A stretch of 64,000 nucleotides of DNA from Actinomycetes bacterium (GCA_024276495.1 JAJRXC010000002.1:43537-107536), one strand, 5' to 3'. Shown: positions 9,355-18,283, counted from the stretch's first letter. Numbers and translations are program-made. Notes: generated by a model from the sequence alone, not told the origin.

Positions 9355-9371
9355 CTCTAAAGCATTTAGAG
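9355..9371. promoter_or_regulatory. Operator-like perfect palindrome, site 1
   Basis: CTCTAAA-GCA-TTTAGAG: 7-bp arms are perfect reverse complements around a 3-bp centre. It lies between the divergent CoA-transferase (starts at 9341) and dehydratase (starts at 9442). Very similar 17-mers occur at 15146, 31963 and 37564, all in control regions of lipid-type genes. The symmetry fits a homodimeric repressor such as a TetR-family protein; no such gene is in the window. Confidence 0.7.
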
Positions 9372-9441
9372 ACTAACGTTTTCGAAGGAGGATCGGCAAC
9401 GGTCGCCCCGCACCCGCCGGGGCCCCGGAGTCGAACACAGC

Positions 9442-10752
9442 ATGGCTGACGACACCCCGGACGCGCTCAAGGTCGACGAACGACTGGAAAAGGAGTTCGA
9501 GAAGGCACTCGAGTACCGCCTGACCGACGACGACATCGAGTTGGCCCGACTCCGGCTCGGCATCGACACCCCGAACCGCTCTCGGGAGCTCTTCAGCGAG
9601 GCCACTCCCGACGCGATCCGCAACTGGGCGATGGGAGTGGGCGACGACAACCCCCTCTACATCGACGAGGACTACGGCCGTGGCACCCGCTGGGGATCCC
9701 AGATCGGCCACGGCACGATGATCGGCCACATCAAGTCACCGATGCTCGGCGACCCGATGCCTGCCGACGTGAAGGCCAGGACCAAGGGGATCTTCCGCGG
9801 CGTGCACGTGTTCGTCTCCGGCGGCACCTGGCAGTGGTACCGGCCCCTGTATCCCGGCGATCGCCTCTTCAGCTTCAAGGGCGACGAGAGCCAGGAGGTG
9901 AAGGAGTCGGAGTTCGCCGGCCGCTCGCTCATCCGGGTGCGTCGCGACGTGGTGATGAACCAGCGGGCCGAGGTGCTCGGCGTCTATCGGATCCTCACCG
10001 TGAGCACCGAACGCAAGAAGGCCCGCTCGACGGGCAAGTACGCGGCGATCGAACCGGCGAGCTACACCGACGACGACTACGAGCGCATCGACGCCGTCTA
10101 CGCCCAGGAGGCCCCCCGGGGGGCCGACGCCCGCTACTGGGAGGACGTGAACATCGGCGACGAGCTCGACCCGATGGTGAAGGGCCCCCTCACGGTCACC
10201 GAGATGATCGCCTTCCACGCCGGCGGCTACGGCTTCACCCCCTACGGTCTGCGGGCGTCACGCCTCGGGTACAAGAACCGGCAGCGGATCAAGGCGTTCT
10301 ACATCAAGAACGAGCAGGGCGTCTACGACGTCGCCCAGCGCCTCCACTGGGACTCCGAGTGGGCCAAGGCGATCGGGAACCCGATGGCCTACGACTACGG
10401 CGTCCTGCGCCAGGCGTGGTTCTACCATCACGTCGCCGACTGGGCCGGCGACGACGCGTGCATCATCGCGCTCGAGGATTCCATCCGGAAGTTCAACTAC
10501 ATGGGCGACGTGCAGTTCCTGTCCGGGAAGGTGAAGGACAAGCGGATCGAGGACGGCCACCACGTCGTCGAGCTCGAGCTCCACATGGTGAACCAGCGCG
10601 ACACCGAGACCGCGTTCGGATCCGCGACCGTCTCGCTGCCGTCGAGAGAGACCGGGTTGCCGGTCTTTCCCGCGGTGCCGGTCGACCTCCAGCGCACCGC
10701 GGCCGCGATGTACGCCCGCCACATCGAGCTCGCCCGGGAGGCGCGGAGATGA
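9442..10752 (+). CDS. Double-hotdog acyl dehydratase (FAS1-like/MaoC-like)
   Basis: A 436-residue protein with two consecutive hotdog-like regions. The N-terminal half carries the dehydratase signature GDDNPLYIDEDYGRGTRWG, typical of FAS1-like dehydratase/MaoC N-type domains. The C-terminal half (from about residue 225) repeats the fold with DWAGDDA and NYMGD segments. It probably hydrates or dehydrates an enoyl-CoA. ATG at 9442; its stop overlaps the P450 start. It is transcribed from the divergent control region carrying operator site 1. Confidence 0.82.
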   Translation: MADDTPDALKVDERLEKEFEKALEYRLTDDDIELARLRLGIDTPNRSRELFSEATPDAIRNWAMGVGDDNPLYIDEDYGRGTRWGSQIGHGTMIGHIKSPMLGDPMPADVKARTKGIFRGVHVFVSGGTWQWYRPLYPGDRLFSFKGDESQEVKESEFAGRSLIRVRRDVVMNQRAEVLGVYRILTVSTERKKARSTGKYAAIEPASYTDDDYERIDAVYAQEAPRGADARYWEDVNIGDELDPMVKGPLTVTEMIAFHAGGYGFTPYGLRASRLGYKNRQRIKAFYIKNEQGVYDVAQRLHWDSEWAKAIGNPMAYDYGVLRQAWFYHHVADWAGDDACIIALEDSIRKFNYMGDVQFLSGKVKDKRIEDGHHVVELELHMVNQRDTETAFGSATVSLPSRETGLPVFPAVPVDLQRTAAAMYARHIELAREARR

Positions 10753-11927
10753 CCGAGGAACGTGGCCCCCGCCACGAGTTCTGTCAACGGACCTCCCCGG
10801 AGCTCGCGGCCGACCCGTGGGGTCACTGGGACGTGTTGCGGGCCGACTACGACCACTTCCTGAGCCTCGAGGACCACGCCGACCCGACATGGACGTTCAC
10901 CCGCCACGACCCCATCTACGACGCGCTGCGCGACTACGAGCTGTTCTCCAACGTCGCCGTCGAGACGTGCACCCCGGTCGGCGCCCATCGTTGGATCCCC
11001 GAGGAGATGGATCCCCCCGAGCACACGGCGTATCGCCAGCTCATCGTGTCGTCGTTCTCACCGCGGGCGGCGGAGGCGTGGACCGACCGGATCCGGGCTC
11101 GCTGTTGTGAGCTGATCGACTCGTTCGTCGCCGACGGCGAGGTGGAGGTCTACGGCCAGTTCGCCCGCCAGTACCCCACCCGGATCTTCATGGAGATGAT
11201 GGGATTGCCGGTCGACCGGGCCGACGAGCTCCTCTCGTGGGCCGACGACCTGCTCGCCGAGGGAATCGGTGGAGAAGCCCGCAAGACCGCCGGTCTCAAC
11301 ATCTACGGCATGCTCATCGAGACGTTCGAGGCCCGCAAGGCCGAGCCCCGCGACGACCTGATGACGCTGCTGGTCCAGGGCCAGGTCGACGGACGACGCC
11401 TCACCGACCCCGAGCTCGCCGAGTACGGCATGCTGCTCTACATGGGCGGCCTCGACACCGTCGCCTCGATCCTCGCCTGCATGTTCCGACACTTCGCCGA
11501 GCACCCTGAGGATCGCCGCGCCATCATCGCCGATCCGGAACTGGTCGACTCGGCGGTGGAGGAGATCCTGCGGGCCTACGCGGTGATCAACACCGGGCGG
11601 GTCGTCACCCGCGACGCCGAGTTCCACGGTTGCCCCGTTCGTGCCGGTGACCGGGTCCTGTTGTCGACCGCCGCCGCCAACCGGGATCCCGATGTCTTTC
11701 CCGATCCCACCACGATCGACATCCGACGCTCCCCCAACCGCCACCTCGCCTTCGGCGCCGGCCCGCATCGCTGTCTCGGCTCCCACCTCGCCCGACTCGA
11801 GCTCGCCATCGCGTTGGAGGAATGGCACCGCCGGATCCCCGACTACCATGTCGTCGATCCCGACCGGATCGTCACCAAGGGCGGCAGCGTCGTCGGCATC
11901 AAACACCTCGGGCTGGCCTGGGGCTGA
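10749..11927 (+). CDS. Cytochrome P450
   Basis: A 392-residue bacterial class I P450. The I-helix motif is GGLDTVAS with the conserved Thr, ExxR is EEILR, and the haem loop is FGAGPHRCLG with thiolate Cys342. The ATG at 10749 overlaps the previous stop (ATGA); sequence upstream in this frame belongs to the shadow of the dehydratase. No dedicated ferredoxin is encoded next to it. Hydroxylation of a lipid or terpenoid is likely from context, but the substrate is unknown. Confidence 0.9.
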   Translation: MTEERGPRHEFCQRTSPELAADPWGHWDVLRADYDHFLSLEDHADPTWTFTRHDPIYDALRDYELFSNVAVETCTPVGAHRWIPEEMDPPEHTAYRQLIVSSFSPRAAEAWTDRIRARCCELIDSFVADGEVEVYGQFARQYPTRIFMEMMGLPVDRADELLSWADDLLAEGIGGEARKTAGLNIYGMLIETFEARKAEPRDDLMTLLVQGQVDGRRLTDPELAEYGMLLYMGGLDTVASILACMFRHFAEHPEDRRAIIADPELVDSAVEEILRAYAVINTGRVVTRDAEFHGCPVRAGDRVLLSTAAANRDPDVFPDPTTIDIRRSPNRHLAFGAGPHRCLGSHLARLELAIALEEWHRRIPDYHVVDPDRIVTKGGSVVGIKHLGLAWG

Positions 11928-11966
11928 CCGACCCGAACCGAAACGATTCCCACCGAACGGGCGCGA

Positions 11967-12671
11967 ATGACCGAAGCGAGCTCACCAACGGTCCTGCACT
12001 TCCCGGTCGATGGGATCTGCATCGCCAAGCGGCCGCCGCGCCATCACCCCTTGGCCCTCGACCTCATGGGGCTGGCCGAACCGAACGGTGCGACGTCGAC
12101 TGCGAGCCGGCTTCGTTGGATGGTCGGTGGGGTCGACGCGACGCGCTTCCACGGCTGGGGTCGAACGATCCACGCGCCCGGCCGGGGCGAGGTCGTCTCC
12201 GTCGGCGACGGCATCCGCGACCGGACCACGACCGGGGCGGTGCGCACCGTCGCGATATGGGCATACGCCACCTTCCTCTTTCGTCCTTCGCGAAATGACG
12301 AGGGCGAACCCGACATCTCTCCCAACGTCGGCAACCACGTCATGGTCGAGTTGGAGGCGGGGAACGTCGCCTTCTACGCCCATCTCCGGAACGGCTCACG
12401 GCGCGTCGAGGTCGGCGACCGGGTCGAAGCCGGGGAGGTGCTCGGGCAGCTGGGGAACTCCGGGAACACCACCGCACCGCACGTCCACGTCCATGTGCTC
12501 GACCAGGTCCACGATCTACTGACCGCCCAGCTCGTGCCGTTCGTGTTCGCCGAGTACGAACGATGGGACGGGGCGACCTGGACGACCGAGGTGGAGACGA
12601 TTCCCGAACCCGGCCACGTCGTGAGATCGCTCGCTGCCGCCGGTGATGAGCCGCGGCTCAGCGCAGGCTGA
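11967..12671 (+). CDS. M23-family (LytM-like) peptidase domain protein
   Basis: A 234-residue protein with a LytM/M23 beta-fold. A first metal motif is HHPLALDL (His27 and Asp32), followed by GWGRTIHAPGRGEVVSVGDG. The closing HxH pair is in PHVHVHV (His172-His176). There is also YAHLRNGS and the GD-V-AGEVLGQLGNSGN segment normal for the family. There is no signal peptide, so it is predicted cytoplasmic, unlike wall hydrolases. The ATG is 39 bases after the P450 stop. Its 3' end overlaps the convergent thiolase gene by 14 bases. Confidence 0.75.
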   Translation: MTEASSPTVLHFPVDGICIAKRPPRHHPLALDLMGLAEPNGATSTASRLRWMVGGVDATRFHGWGRTIHAPGRGEVVSVGDGIRDRTTTGAVRTVAIWAYATFLFRPSRNDEGEPDISPNVGNHVMVELEAGNVAFYAHLRNGSRRVEVGDRVEAGEVLGQLGNSGNTTAPHVHVHVLDQVHDLLTAQLVPFVFAEYERWDGATWTTEVETIPEPGHVVRSLAAAGDEPRLSAG

Positions 12672-13848
12672 CGAGCACACACCCGGCGACAGGGCCACCA
12701 CCGGCCGCGGCGACCGCCACTTCCAGGTCGGCCGCCACCTGCCGGTCGCCGCCCTCCCGCCAGAGTTGCACGCAGGCTTCGTGGAGGAACCCGAGCCCGT
12801 GGAGTCGGCCGGCCGAGAGCTGCCCGCCCTGGGTGTTGAGCGGTCGTTCGCCGTCGATGGCGATACGCCGGCCACCCTCGACATAGCGCCCGGCCTCGCC
12901 GTGGCCGCAAAACCCGAGCGCCTCGATCCACTGGAGGGTGAGATAGGAGAAACCGTCGTAGAGCTCCATGAGATCGACGTCGTCGGGGGTCAACCCGGTC
13001 TGCGCCCACATCGTCGCGGCCGCGTCGTGGGCGGCCATCGTGGTGAGGTCGATCCGCTGGTCCCACGTGTGGCGCTCGGCCAGCCCGGCCCCGAACGCCT
13101 CGACGGTGATCGGGGAGCGGGGAAGCCCTCCCGTGGCGTCGCGGCGGGAGACGATGACGGCGACGGCGCCGTCGCAGGGCACGTCGCAGTCGTAGAGGCA
13201 CAGGGGCGTGGAGATCATGCGAGCCGAGAGGTAGTCGTCGAGCGACATGGGGTCGCGATAGATCGCGGCCGGGTTGCGCGCCGCGTTGGCCCGGCCGGTG
13301 AGCGCGATCTGGGCCAGCTGCTCGCGGGTGAGGCCGTGCTCGTGCATGGCCCGCGACGCGAGCATGGCGACCCAGGTGCTGGCCGACGGCGCCCCGTAGG
13401 GCAGCAGCCACTCCATCATCCCCGAGGCCCGGCGCGGGCCCTTGCCGAGCACGCTGGCCCGATCGCCGCCGCCGCGCTGCTGGGCCGTCGACTCCCAGAC
13501 CGACCGGAAGCAGACCACATGGTTCGCGACCCCGGCGGCGACCGCGAGACAGGCGTCCATCACCGGACCGAGCTGGCCGGCGACCTCCACCGACCCCATC
13601 AGCCAGCGGGTGTCGAGCCCGAGGGCGTCGTGAAGTTCGAGGGCACCGGCGCCGGAGAATCCCGGCATCGCGCTGAGCGAACCCGGGTAGGTCGTGACCC
13701 CGTCGATGTCGTCGGGAGTGAGCCCGGCGTCGGCGATGGCCCGCAGGCAGGCCTCGACGGTGAGGTCGAGACCGGAACGGCCGAGGCGACGACCGACCTC
13801 GGACTGGCCGATGCCGGTGATGACCGCCCTGCCCCCGAGCGGGTTCAC
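12658..13848 (-). CDS. SCP2-type thiolase / lipid-transfer protein
   Basis: A 396-residue thiolase-like protein of the SCPx/Ltp type. Visible are AVITGIGQSEVG at the N terminus, DCDVPCDGAVAVIV, DLMELYDGFSY, and the closing NTQGGQLSAGRLHGLG block. In sterol side-chain degradation, Ltp2-type relatives act as retro-aldolases bound to a DUF35 domain; here the DUF35 protein is the adjacent upstream gene, overlapping by GTGA, which supports that pairing (inference). The GTG at 13848 was chosen for that overlap and because it directly precedes the family N terminus. Confidence 0.85.
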   Translation of the reverse strand: MNPLGGRAVITGIGQSEVGRRLGRSGLDLTVEACLRAIADAGLTPDDIDGVTTYPGSLSAMPGFSGAGALELHDALGLDTRWLMGSVEVAGQLGPVMDACLAVAAGVANHVVCFRSVWESTAQQRGGGDRASVLGKGPRRASGMMEWLLPYGAPSASTWVAMLASRAMHEHGLTREQLAQIALTGRANAARNPAAIYRDPMSLDDYLSARMISTPLCLYDCDVPCDGAVAVIVSRRDATGGLPRSPITVEAFGAGLAERHTWDQRIDLTTMAAHDAAATMWAQTGLTPDDVDLMELYDGFSYLTLQWIEALGFCGHGEAGRYVEGGRRIAIDGERPLNTQGGQLSAGRLHGLGFLHEACVQLWREGGDRQVAADLEVAVAAAGGGPVAGCVLVSLR

Positions 13849-14282
13849 GCCTCGTCCCCCGACTCCGCGGCCGGACGGAACACCGGGATCCACACGTCGT
13901 CCCACTGCTCGAACTCGACGACGACCTCCATGCCGATGTGCACCTCGTCGACGGGACAACCCGTCACATTGGTGGTGAGACGGACATCGGGCTGCTCGAC
14001 GAGCTCGACGATGGCGACGACATAGGGCGGGTCGAACCCCGGGAGCCACTGCTGGACGTTGATGCTGAACGCCGCGACCGTCGCCGTGCCCGACACCGGT
14101 TCGGGCCCGACGTCGGTGCTGCGGCACCGGAAGCAGACCGGAGCGGGCGGATGGAAGAAGCGGCCACATGTCCGGCAGCGGTGGATGCGCAGCTCCCCGT
14201 GGGCGCCCCCGGTCCAGAACGCCTCGGAGTCGGGGCCCGGCGCGGGCAGGGGGCGGCCGGCGGGGCGGGTGTCGGTGGTCAT
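13845..14282 (-). CDS. DUF35 OB-fold protein with zinc ribbon
   Basis: A 145-residue protein. An N-terminal rubredoxin-like zinc ribbon has Cys36, Cys39, Cys50 and Cys53 (CxxC-x10-CxxC), followed by an OB-fold with GTATVAAFSINVQQW and the PPYVVAIVEL segment. Such proteins pair with SCP2-type thiolases and present CoA-linked substrates. ATG at 14282, ten bases after the enoyl-CoA hydratase stop, and overlapping the thiolase start. It is the middle gene of a three-gene minus-strand operon. Confidence 0.9.
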   Translation of the reverse strand: MTTDTRPAGRPLPAPGPDSEAFWTGGAHGELRIHRCRTCGRFFHPPAPVCFRCRSTDVGPEPVSGTATVAAFSINVQQWLPGFDPPYVVAIVELVEQPDVRLTTNVTGCPVDEVHIGMEVVVEFEQWDDVWIPVFRPAAESGDEA

Positions 14283-14292
14283 CGACGCGTGC

Positions 14293-15087
14293 TCATCGCA
14301 GGTGCGGGGGGCGCTTCTCGGGCCGCGGCGGGCGTTCGCCGGGTCTCGGGTTGCCGATGTGGGTGTAGGCCATGCCGTTCTGCAGGGCCATGGTGCGGGT
14401 CATGTCGAGCGATTCCCAGATCGCCCGGACCGTTCCCTGCACGGCTTCGGGGCGACGGGCGGCGATCTGGGCGGCGATGTCGTGGGCCCGGGCCCGGAGA
14501 TCGTCGACCGCGACGACCTCGGTGACGAGACCGATCTCCTTCGCGGTGGCCGCGGTGATGCGTTCATCGGTACCCATCAGCGCCCAGCGCATGACCTCAC
14601 CGAGCGGGACTCCCCGCTTCACCATGCCGATCGGCTCGAGGGCCGAGACGATGCCGCCGTTGGCGTGGGGATCGAAGAAGGTGGCGTCGTCGCTGCAGAT
14701 CACGATGTCGGCCTCGTTGACGAAGTACATGCCCCCGCCCGCGCACATCCCGTTGACCGCCACGATGACCGGCTTCCACACGAGATTGTGGCGGGGACCG
14801 AGGCTGGTGCCGGGGTCCTCGTGGTTCCAGATGTTGCGGTCGGCCCACCAGACCCCCGCGGAGATGTCGAGTCCGGTGCTGAAGGCCCGCTCGCCGTTGG
14901 CCTGCACGACGACGGCGTGGATGTCGTCGGTGTCGCGCACGATGCCCCAGATCCGGTCCATCTCCGCCGCCATGGTCTCGTTGAACGCGTTCATCCGTTC
15001 GGGTCGGTTCAGCGTGATCGTGGCGACCTGGTCGTCGCCCACACCGAACTCGACAGTGGAGGACTCGGTGTCGTCACTCGTCGTCAT
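14293..15087 (-). CDS. Enoyl-CoA hydratase/isomerase family protein
   Basis: A 264-residue crotonase-fold enzyme. ERAFSTGLDISAG and AVNGMCAGGG form the oxyanion hole, and FFDPHANGGI and SALEPIGM lie where catalytic acidic residues are normally found. The C-terminal tail is rich in Pro and Arg. First gene of the operon with the DUF35 protein and thiolase, consistent with hydration followed by retro-aldol or thiolytic cleavage of an acyl-CoA. It reads from the divergent promoter region containing operator site 2. Confidence 0.87.
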   Translation of the reverse strand: MTTSDDTESSTVEFGVGDDQVATITLNRPERMNAFNETMAAEMDRIWGIVRDTDDIHAVVVQANGERAFSTGLDISAGVWWADRNIWNHEDPGTSLGPRHNLVWKPVIVAVNGMCAGGGMYFVNEADIVICSDDATFFDPHANGGIVSALEPIGMVKRGVPLGEVMRWALMGTDERITAATAKEIGLVTEVVAVDDLRARAHDIAAQIAARRPEAVQGTVRAIWESLDMTRTMALQNGMAYTHIGNPRPGERPPRPEKRPPHLR

Positions 15088-15118
15088 GGCTGCGGTACTC
15101 CTCGGGTCGTCTCCATCT

Positions 15119-15146
15119 TTGATCGAACGCCGGCCAACACTATAGT
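15119..15146 (+). promoter_or_regulatory. Candidate promoter for the acyl-CoA synthetase gene
   Basis: A -35-like TTGATC (15119-15124) and a -10 TATAGT (15141-15146) are separated by 16 bases. The -10 lies inside the palindrome ACTATAGT, so it could also serve the minus strand. The operator at 15146-15162 begins at the end of the -10 and would cover the transcription start, which fits repression. This is a pattern match only. Confidence 0.45.
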
Positions 15147-15162
15147 TCTTAATGATTTAGAG
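15146..15162. promoter_or_regulatory. Operator-like imperfect palindrome, site 2
   Basis: TTCTTAA-TGA-TTTAGAG. The right arm is identical to that of site 1 and the left arm matches at five of seven positions. It lies between the divergent enoyl-CoA hydratase operon (start 15087) and the acyl-CoA synthetase (start 15191), immediately downstream of the candidate -10 TATAGT. Confidence 0.65.
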
Positions 15163-15190
15163 GACTAGAATGGAAAGGTGAGGAGCACCA

Positions 15191-16750
15191 GTGGACGACA
15201 TTTGGGATCGCCGACTCGGGATCTGGTACCTCGCCGAAGACCATCCTGACGCACCGGCGATCGCCGAGTCACCCGACGGCGCCTGGACCTACGGCGAGCT
15301 GGCCGGGAGCGCCCACCAACTCGTCCACGGCCTACGGGGCATCGGGACACCGAAGGACGCGATCGTCGCCGTACTCGCCGGAAACGGTGTCCTCCCGGTG
15401 CAGGTGTCGCTGGCCTGTTCGGAGGCCGGCTGGAACCTGCTGCTCCTCAACACCTATCTGACCCCGGCCGAGCTCACGACGATTCTCGAACACGCCGGCG
15501 CCTCGGTGCTGATCACCGACGAAGCCCATGGCGCGGTCCTCGACGCCGACGGCGGCACGACGATCCGCAGCCTGGCGACCACGATCGTGCGAGGCGGCGC
15601 CACTGCGGCGACGAGCCTCGAGGAGTTGTGCGACGGATGTCCGACGTCGGTGCCCGACTCGCTCGCGGCCGGCGGCATGATCGCCTACAGCTCCGGCACG
15701 ACCGGCGCGCCGAAGGGCATCGTACGAAAAGGCAGCGGCACGGACCCGGCGGTGGCGGCCCACCGCGCCGCGCTGTTCGGCCGCGCCTTCGACTTCCGGC
15801 CTCTCGACGGACCCCATCTGGTGTCGACCGCGATGTACCACGGAGGATCGCACAGCTACTACATGGGCGCGCTCAACGTCGGCCACGCCCTGGCGATCAT
15901 GCCCCGCTTCGATGCCGAGGAGACGCTCGCCGTGATCGAACGGACCGGGGTGCGCTCGGCCTACATGGTGCCCACCCAGTTCCACCGGCTCCTCCGGCTT
16001 CCCGACGACGTCCGGGCGAGGTACGACGTGTCGAGCCTGCACTCCGTCGTGCATTCCGCGGCACCCTGCCCCCGGGTCGTGAAACAGGCGATGCTCGACT
16101 GGTGGGGTCCCGTCATCTGGGAGACCTACGGCGGCATGGAAGGAGCCGCGACGATCGCCAAACCCCACCGCTGGCTGGAGAAACCCGGCACCGTCGGCCG
16201 GGCCGTGCGCGGCGTACGGCTGGCGATCCTCGACGACGACGGCCGCGAGCTCGGACCCAACGAGACCGGCCACATCTACTTCGGCACCGCGGCCGGGTTC
16301 TCGTATCACGACGACGAAGCCCAGACCCGGGCCGCGCACAACGGCGACCTCTTCACGATCGGCGACATCGGCCACATCGACGACGACGGCTACCTGTTCC
16401 TGCAGGACCGGGCCAAGGACATGATCATCAGCGGAGGCGTCAACATCTTCCCCGCCGAGATCGAAGGAGTGCTCCTCGAGCACACCGACGTCGGCGACGC
16501 CGCGGTCATCGGCATCCCCGATGACGACTGGGGAGAACAGGTCCTCGCCGTGGTCGAACCCCGAACCGGGGTGGCACCCACCGCCGAGCTGGCCGACGAC
16601 CTCCTGGCCCACTGCGCCGACCGGCTCGCCGCCTACAAACGACCGAAACGTGTCGAGTTCCGGGCCGAGCTTCCCCGAACCGATGCCGGGAAGCTCTACA
16701 AACGCAAGCTCCGCGACGAGTACTGGCGCGACGAGGACCGCGCCCTTTGA
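15191..16750 (+). CDS. Acyl-CoA synthetase (AMP-forming)
   Basis: A 519-residue ANL-superfamily ligase. The P-loop is YSSGTTGAPKG, followed by ETYGGMEGA, then the hinge region GDIGHIDDDGYLFLQDRAKDM and ISGGVNIFPAEIE, and the C-terminal acylation Lys in DAGKLYKRKL. It activates a carboxylic acid to its CoA thioester. GTG at 15191 is preceded by GGTGAGGAG. It lies downstream of operator site 2, so it is likely controlled together with the divergent hydratase-DUF35-thiolase operon. Confidence 0.92.
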   Translation: MDDIWDRRLGIWYLAEDHPDAPAIAESPDGAWTYGELAGSAHQLVHGLRGIGTPKDAIVAVLAGNGVLPVQVSLACSEAGWNLLLLNTYLTPAELTTILEHAGASVLITDEAHGAVLDADGGTTIRSLATTIVRGGATAATSLEELCDGCPTSVPDSLAAGGMIAYSSGTTGAPKGIVRKGSGTDPAVAAHRAALFGRAFDFRPLDGPHLVSTAMYHGGSHSYYMGALNVGHALAIMPRFDAEETLAVIERTGVRSAYMVPTQFHRLLRLPDDVRARYDVSSLHSVVHSAAPCPRVVKQAMLDWWGPVIWETYGGMEGAATIAKPHRWLEKPGTVGRAVRGVRLAILDDDGRELGPNETGHIYFGTAAGFSYHDDEAQTRAAHNGDLFTIGDIGHIDDDGYLFLQDRAKDMIISGGVNIFPAEIEGVLLEHTDVGDAAVIGIPDDDWGEQVLAVVEPRTGVAPTAELADDLLAHCADRLAAYKRPKRVEFRAELPRTDAGKLYKRKLRDEYWRDEDRAL

Positions 16751-16778
16751 GCATCGCGACGACGAGAGGACGCGAACG

Positions 16779-17213
16779 ATGGCGACCGCGAGGAAGGACA
16801 TCACGATCAAGGCCGACACCGAAGCGGTGATGGCGGTGATCGCCGACATCGCCGCGTACCCGGATTGGTCGAGCGTGCACAAGGCAGCGACGATCGAATC
16901 GACCGACGGCGACGGTCGACCGCAACGGGTCCGCATGACCGTGGCCGTCGTCGGGATCAGCGACGAACAGGTTCTCGACTACACGTGGGACGGCCACCGC
17001 TCCGTGCGGTGGACGCTGGTCGAGGGCGGCCAGCAGCGCCGTCAGTCCGGCCACTACGAGCTGACCGCCGACGGGCCGATCACCAGGGTCCACTACGAGG
17101 TGCGCGTCGACCCGAAGATCCCGATGCCGGGCTTCGTGGTGAAGCAGGGCATGCGCAAGGTCGTCGATGCCGCCACCGTGGGGCTCAAGCGTCGGGTCGA
17201 ACGGGGCCGGTGA
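16779..17213 (+). CDS. SRPBCC (START-like) family protein
   Basis: A 144-residue helix-grip protein of the polyketide-cyclase/START type. The N-terminal KDITIKADTEAVMAVIADIAAYPDW pattern (helix after the first strand, then Asp-Trp) is typical of actinobacterial SRPBCC proteins, and the long C-terminal helix begins near GFVVKQGM. It probably binds a hydrophobic ligand. ATG at 16779, 29 bases after the acyl-CoA synthetase and probably co-transcribed. It converges with the cyclase gene, leaving eight bases. Confidence 0.85.
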   Translation: MATARKDITIKADTEAVMAVIADIAAYPDWSSVHKAATIESTDGDGRPQRVRMTVAVVGISDEQVLDYTWDGHRSVRWTLVEGGQQRRQSGHYELTADGPITRVHYEVRVDPKIPMPGFVVKQGMRKVVDAATVGLKRRVERGR

Positions 17214-17221
17214 CCCACCCG

Positions 17222-18154
17222 TCACTCTCGCCAGAGCACATCGTGGATGACGTGGGGGCCGTCGAGGCCCTTCAACTCGACCTCCGACGGCGGCCCGAAC
17301 TCGTACTCGCGGTCTCCCGAGGCGATCTCCCGCACGGTCGCGCTGACGAGGATCTGCCCACCCACCGCGAGGTTGGCGATCCGGGCCGCCTTGTTGACAT
17401 GGCGGCCGAACATGTCGCCGGACTGGTCGGTGATGACCTCCCCGGTGTGGAGGCCCATGCGAACCCGCACGCCGTCGTCGGGATTCTCCCGGGCGTGCCG
17501 GGCGAGCCGCTCCTGCACGACCGTGGCGAACCGGAGGGCCCGGCGCACACTGGCGAAGGTGAGCATGAACCCGTCGCCTTGGGCCTTGATCTCCCGGCCG
17601 CCGGCCTTGGCCAGCTCGCTCCGAAAGACCTCGTTGTGCATCTCGAGCAACGCGAACCAGGCGGCGTCGCCGATCCGGCTGACCCGTTCGGTCGACCCCT
17701 CGATGTCGGAGAACAGGATCGTCACGGTGCCCGACTCGACGCGGGGTCTCCACTCGTCGGCCGTCACCATGTCGACGACGCGGTCGATCGATGTGCGCCG
17801 GAGCTCGTCGGAGATCGACGTCGCCTGCGGGCGGGCGGTCTGGGGAACCGCCGGAAGCTCGACCAGGTGAATCGACGTGTCGCCGATCGTCACCACCGCA
17901 CCGGCACCGAGCACGACCGGCGCGGTGATCCTGGCGCCATCGAGAAACGTCCCGTTGGTCGAACCCAGGTCGGTGCACAGCACCCGACCCTCGTGGAGTC
18001 CGACCTCGAGGTGCCGTCGCGACACCTGTGGATCCGCCAACAGCAACCCCTCGCAATCTCTCCCCAACACGAGATCGCCTCTGATGACGAGATGAATCGG
18101 TTGACGATCCGGCTGTGCCACCAGCACAACGGGAAAGCTGTTCACATGCGGCAT
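17222..18154 (-). CDS. FHA-domain class III adenylyl/guanylyl cyclase
   Basis: A 310-residue cytoplasmic protein. The FHA domain spans about 22-98 (GRDCEGL, SRRHLEV, LGSTNGTFLDG), which binds phosphothreonine peptides. A class III nucleotide cyclase domain runs from about 140 to 305. Metal-binding Asp150 is in LFSDIEGST and Asp194 in AQGDGF, the purine-contacting Lys190 is present, and HVNKAARIA supplies the Asn/Arg transition-state residues. All catalytic positions appear intact, so it should make cAMP. A cyclic-nucleotide-binding domain is encoded 3 kb away (end of the PIG-L protein), suggesting a local circuit (inference). It is divergent from the bshA-like gene. Confidence 0.9.
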   Translation of the reverse strand: MPHVNSFPVVLVAQPDRQPIHLVIRGDLVLGRDCEGLLLADPQVSRRHLEVGLHEGRVLCTDLGSTNGTFLDGARITAPVVLGAGAVVTIGDTSIHLVELPAVPQTARPQATSISDELRRTSIDRVVDMVTADEWRPRVESGTVTILFSDIEGSTERVSRIGDAAWFALLEMHNEVFRSELAKAGGREIKAQGDGFMLTFASVRRALRFATVVQERLARHARENPDDGVRVRMGLHTGEVITDQSGDMFGRHVNKAARIANLAVGGQILVSATVREIASGDREYEFGPPSEVELKGLDGPHVIHDVLWRE

Positions 18155-18205
18155 CGCACCCTTGCTATCACAACGTGGTCACCGAGCATCACGGCGTGAA
18201 CACCA

Positions 18206-18224
18206 CCCCGAGCGCGGCTCGGGG
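18206..18224. promoter_or_regulatory. Perfect hairpin in the leader of the bshA-like gene
   Basis: CCCCGAGC-GCG-GCTCGGGG: two perfect 8-base arms around a 3-base loop, 60 bases before the ATG of the bshA-like gene and within its divergent control region with the cyclase. There is no U-tract, so it is not a typical intrinsic terminator. It could be a leader hairpin or a protein-binding site. Confidence 0.4.
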
Positions 18225-18283
18225 CCTGACTTGTGCGGCGATTCCGGCTACCGTCCGGACCCGAGACGGAAGCAAAGGGATCA

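Noticed and set aside
17205..17228. Short inverted repeat GTGAC-N6-GTCAC at convergent stops
   Set aside because: It arises mainly from the two opposed TGA stop codons; a five-base stem is too weak to call a terminator.
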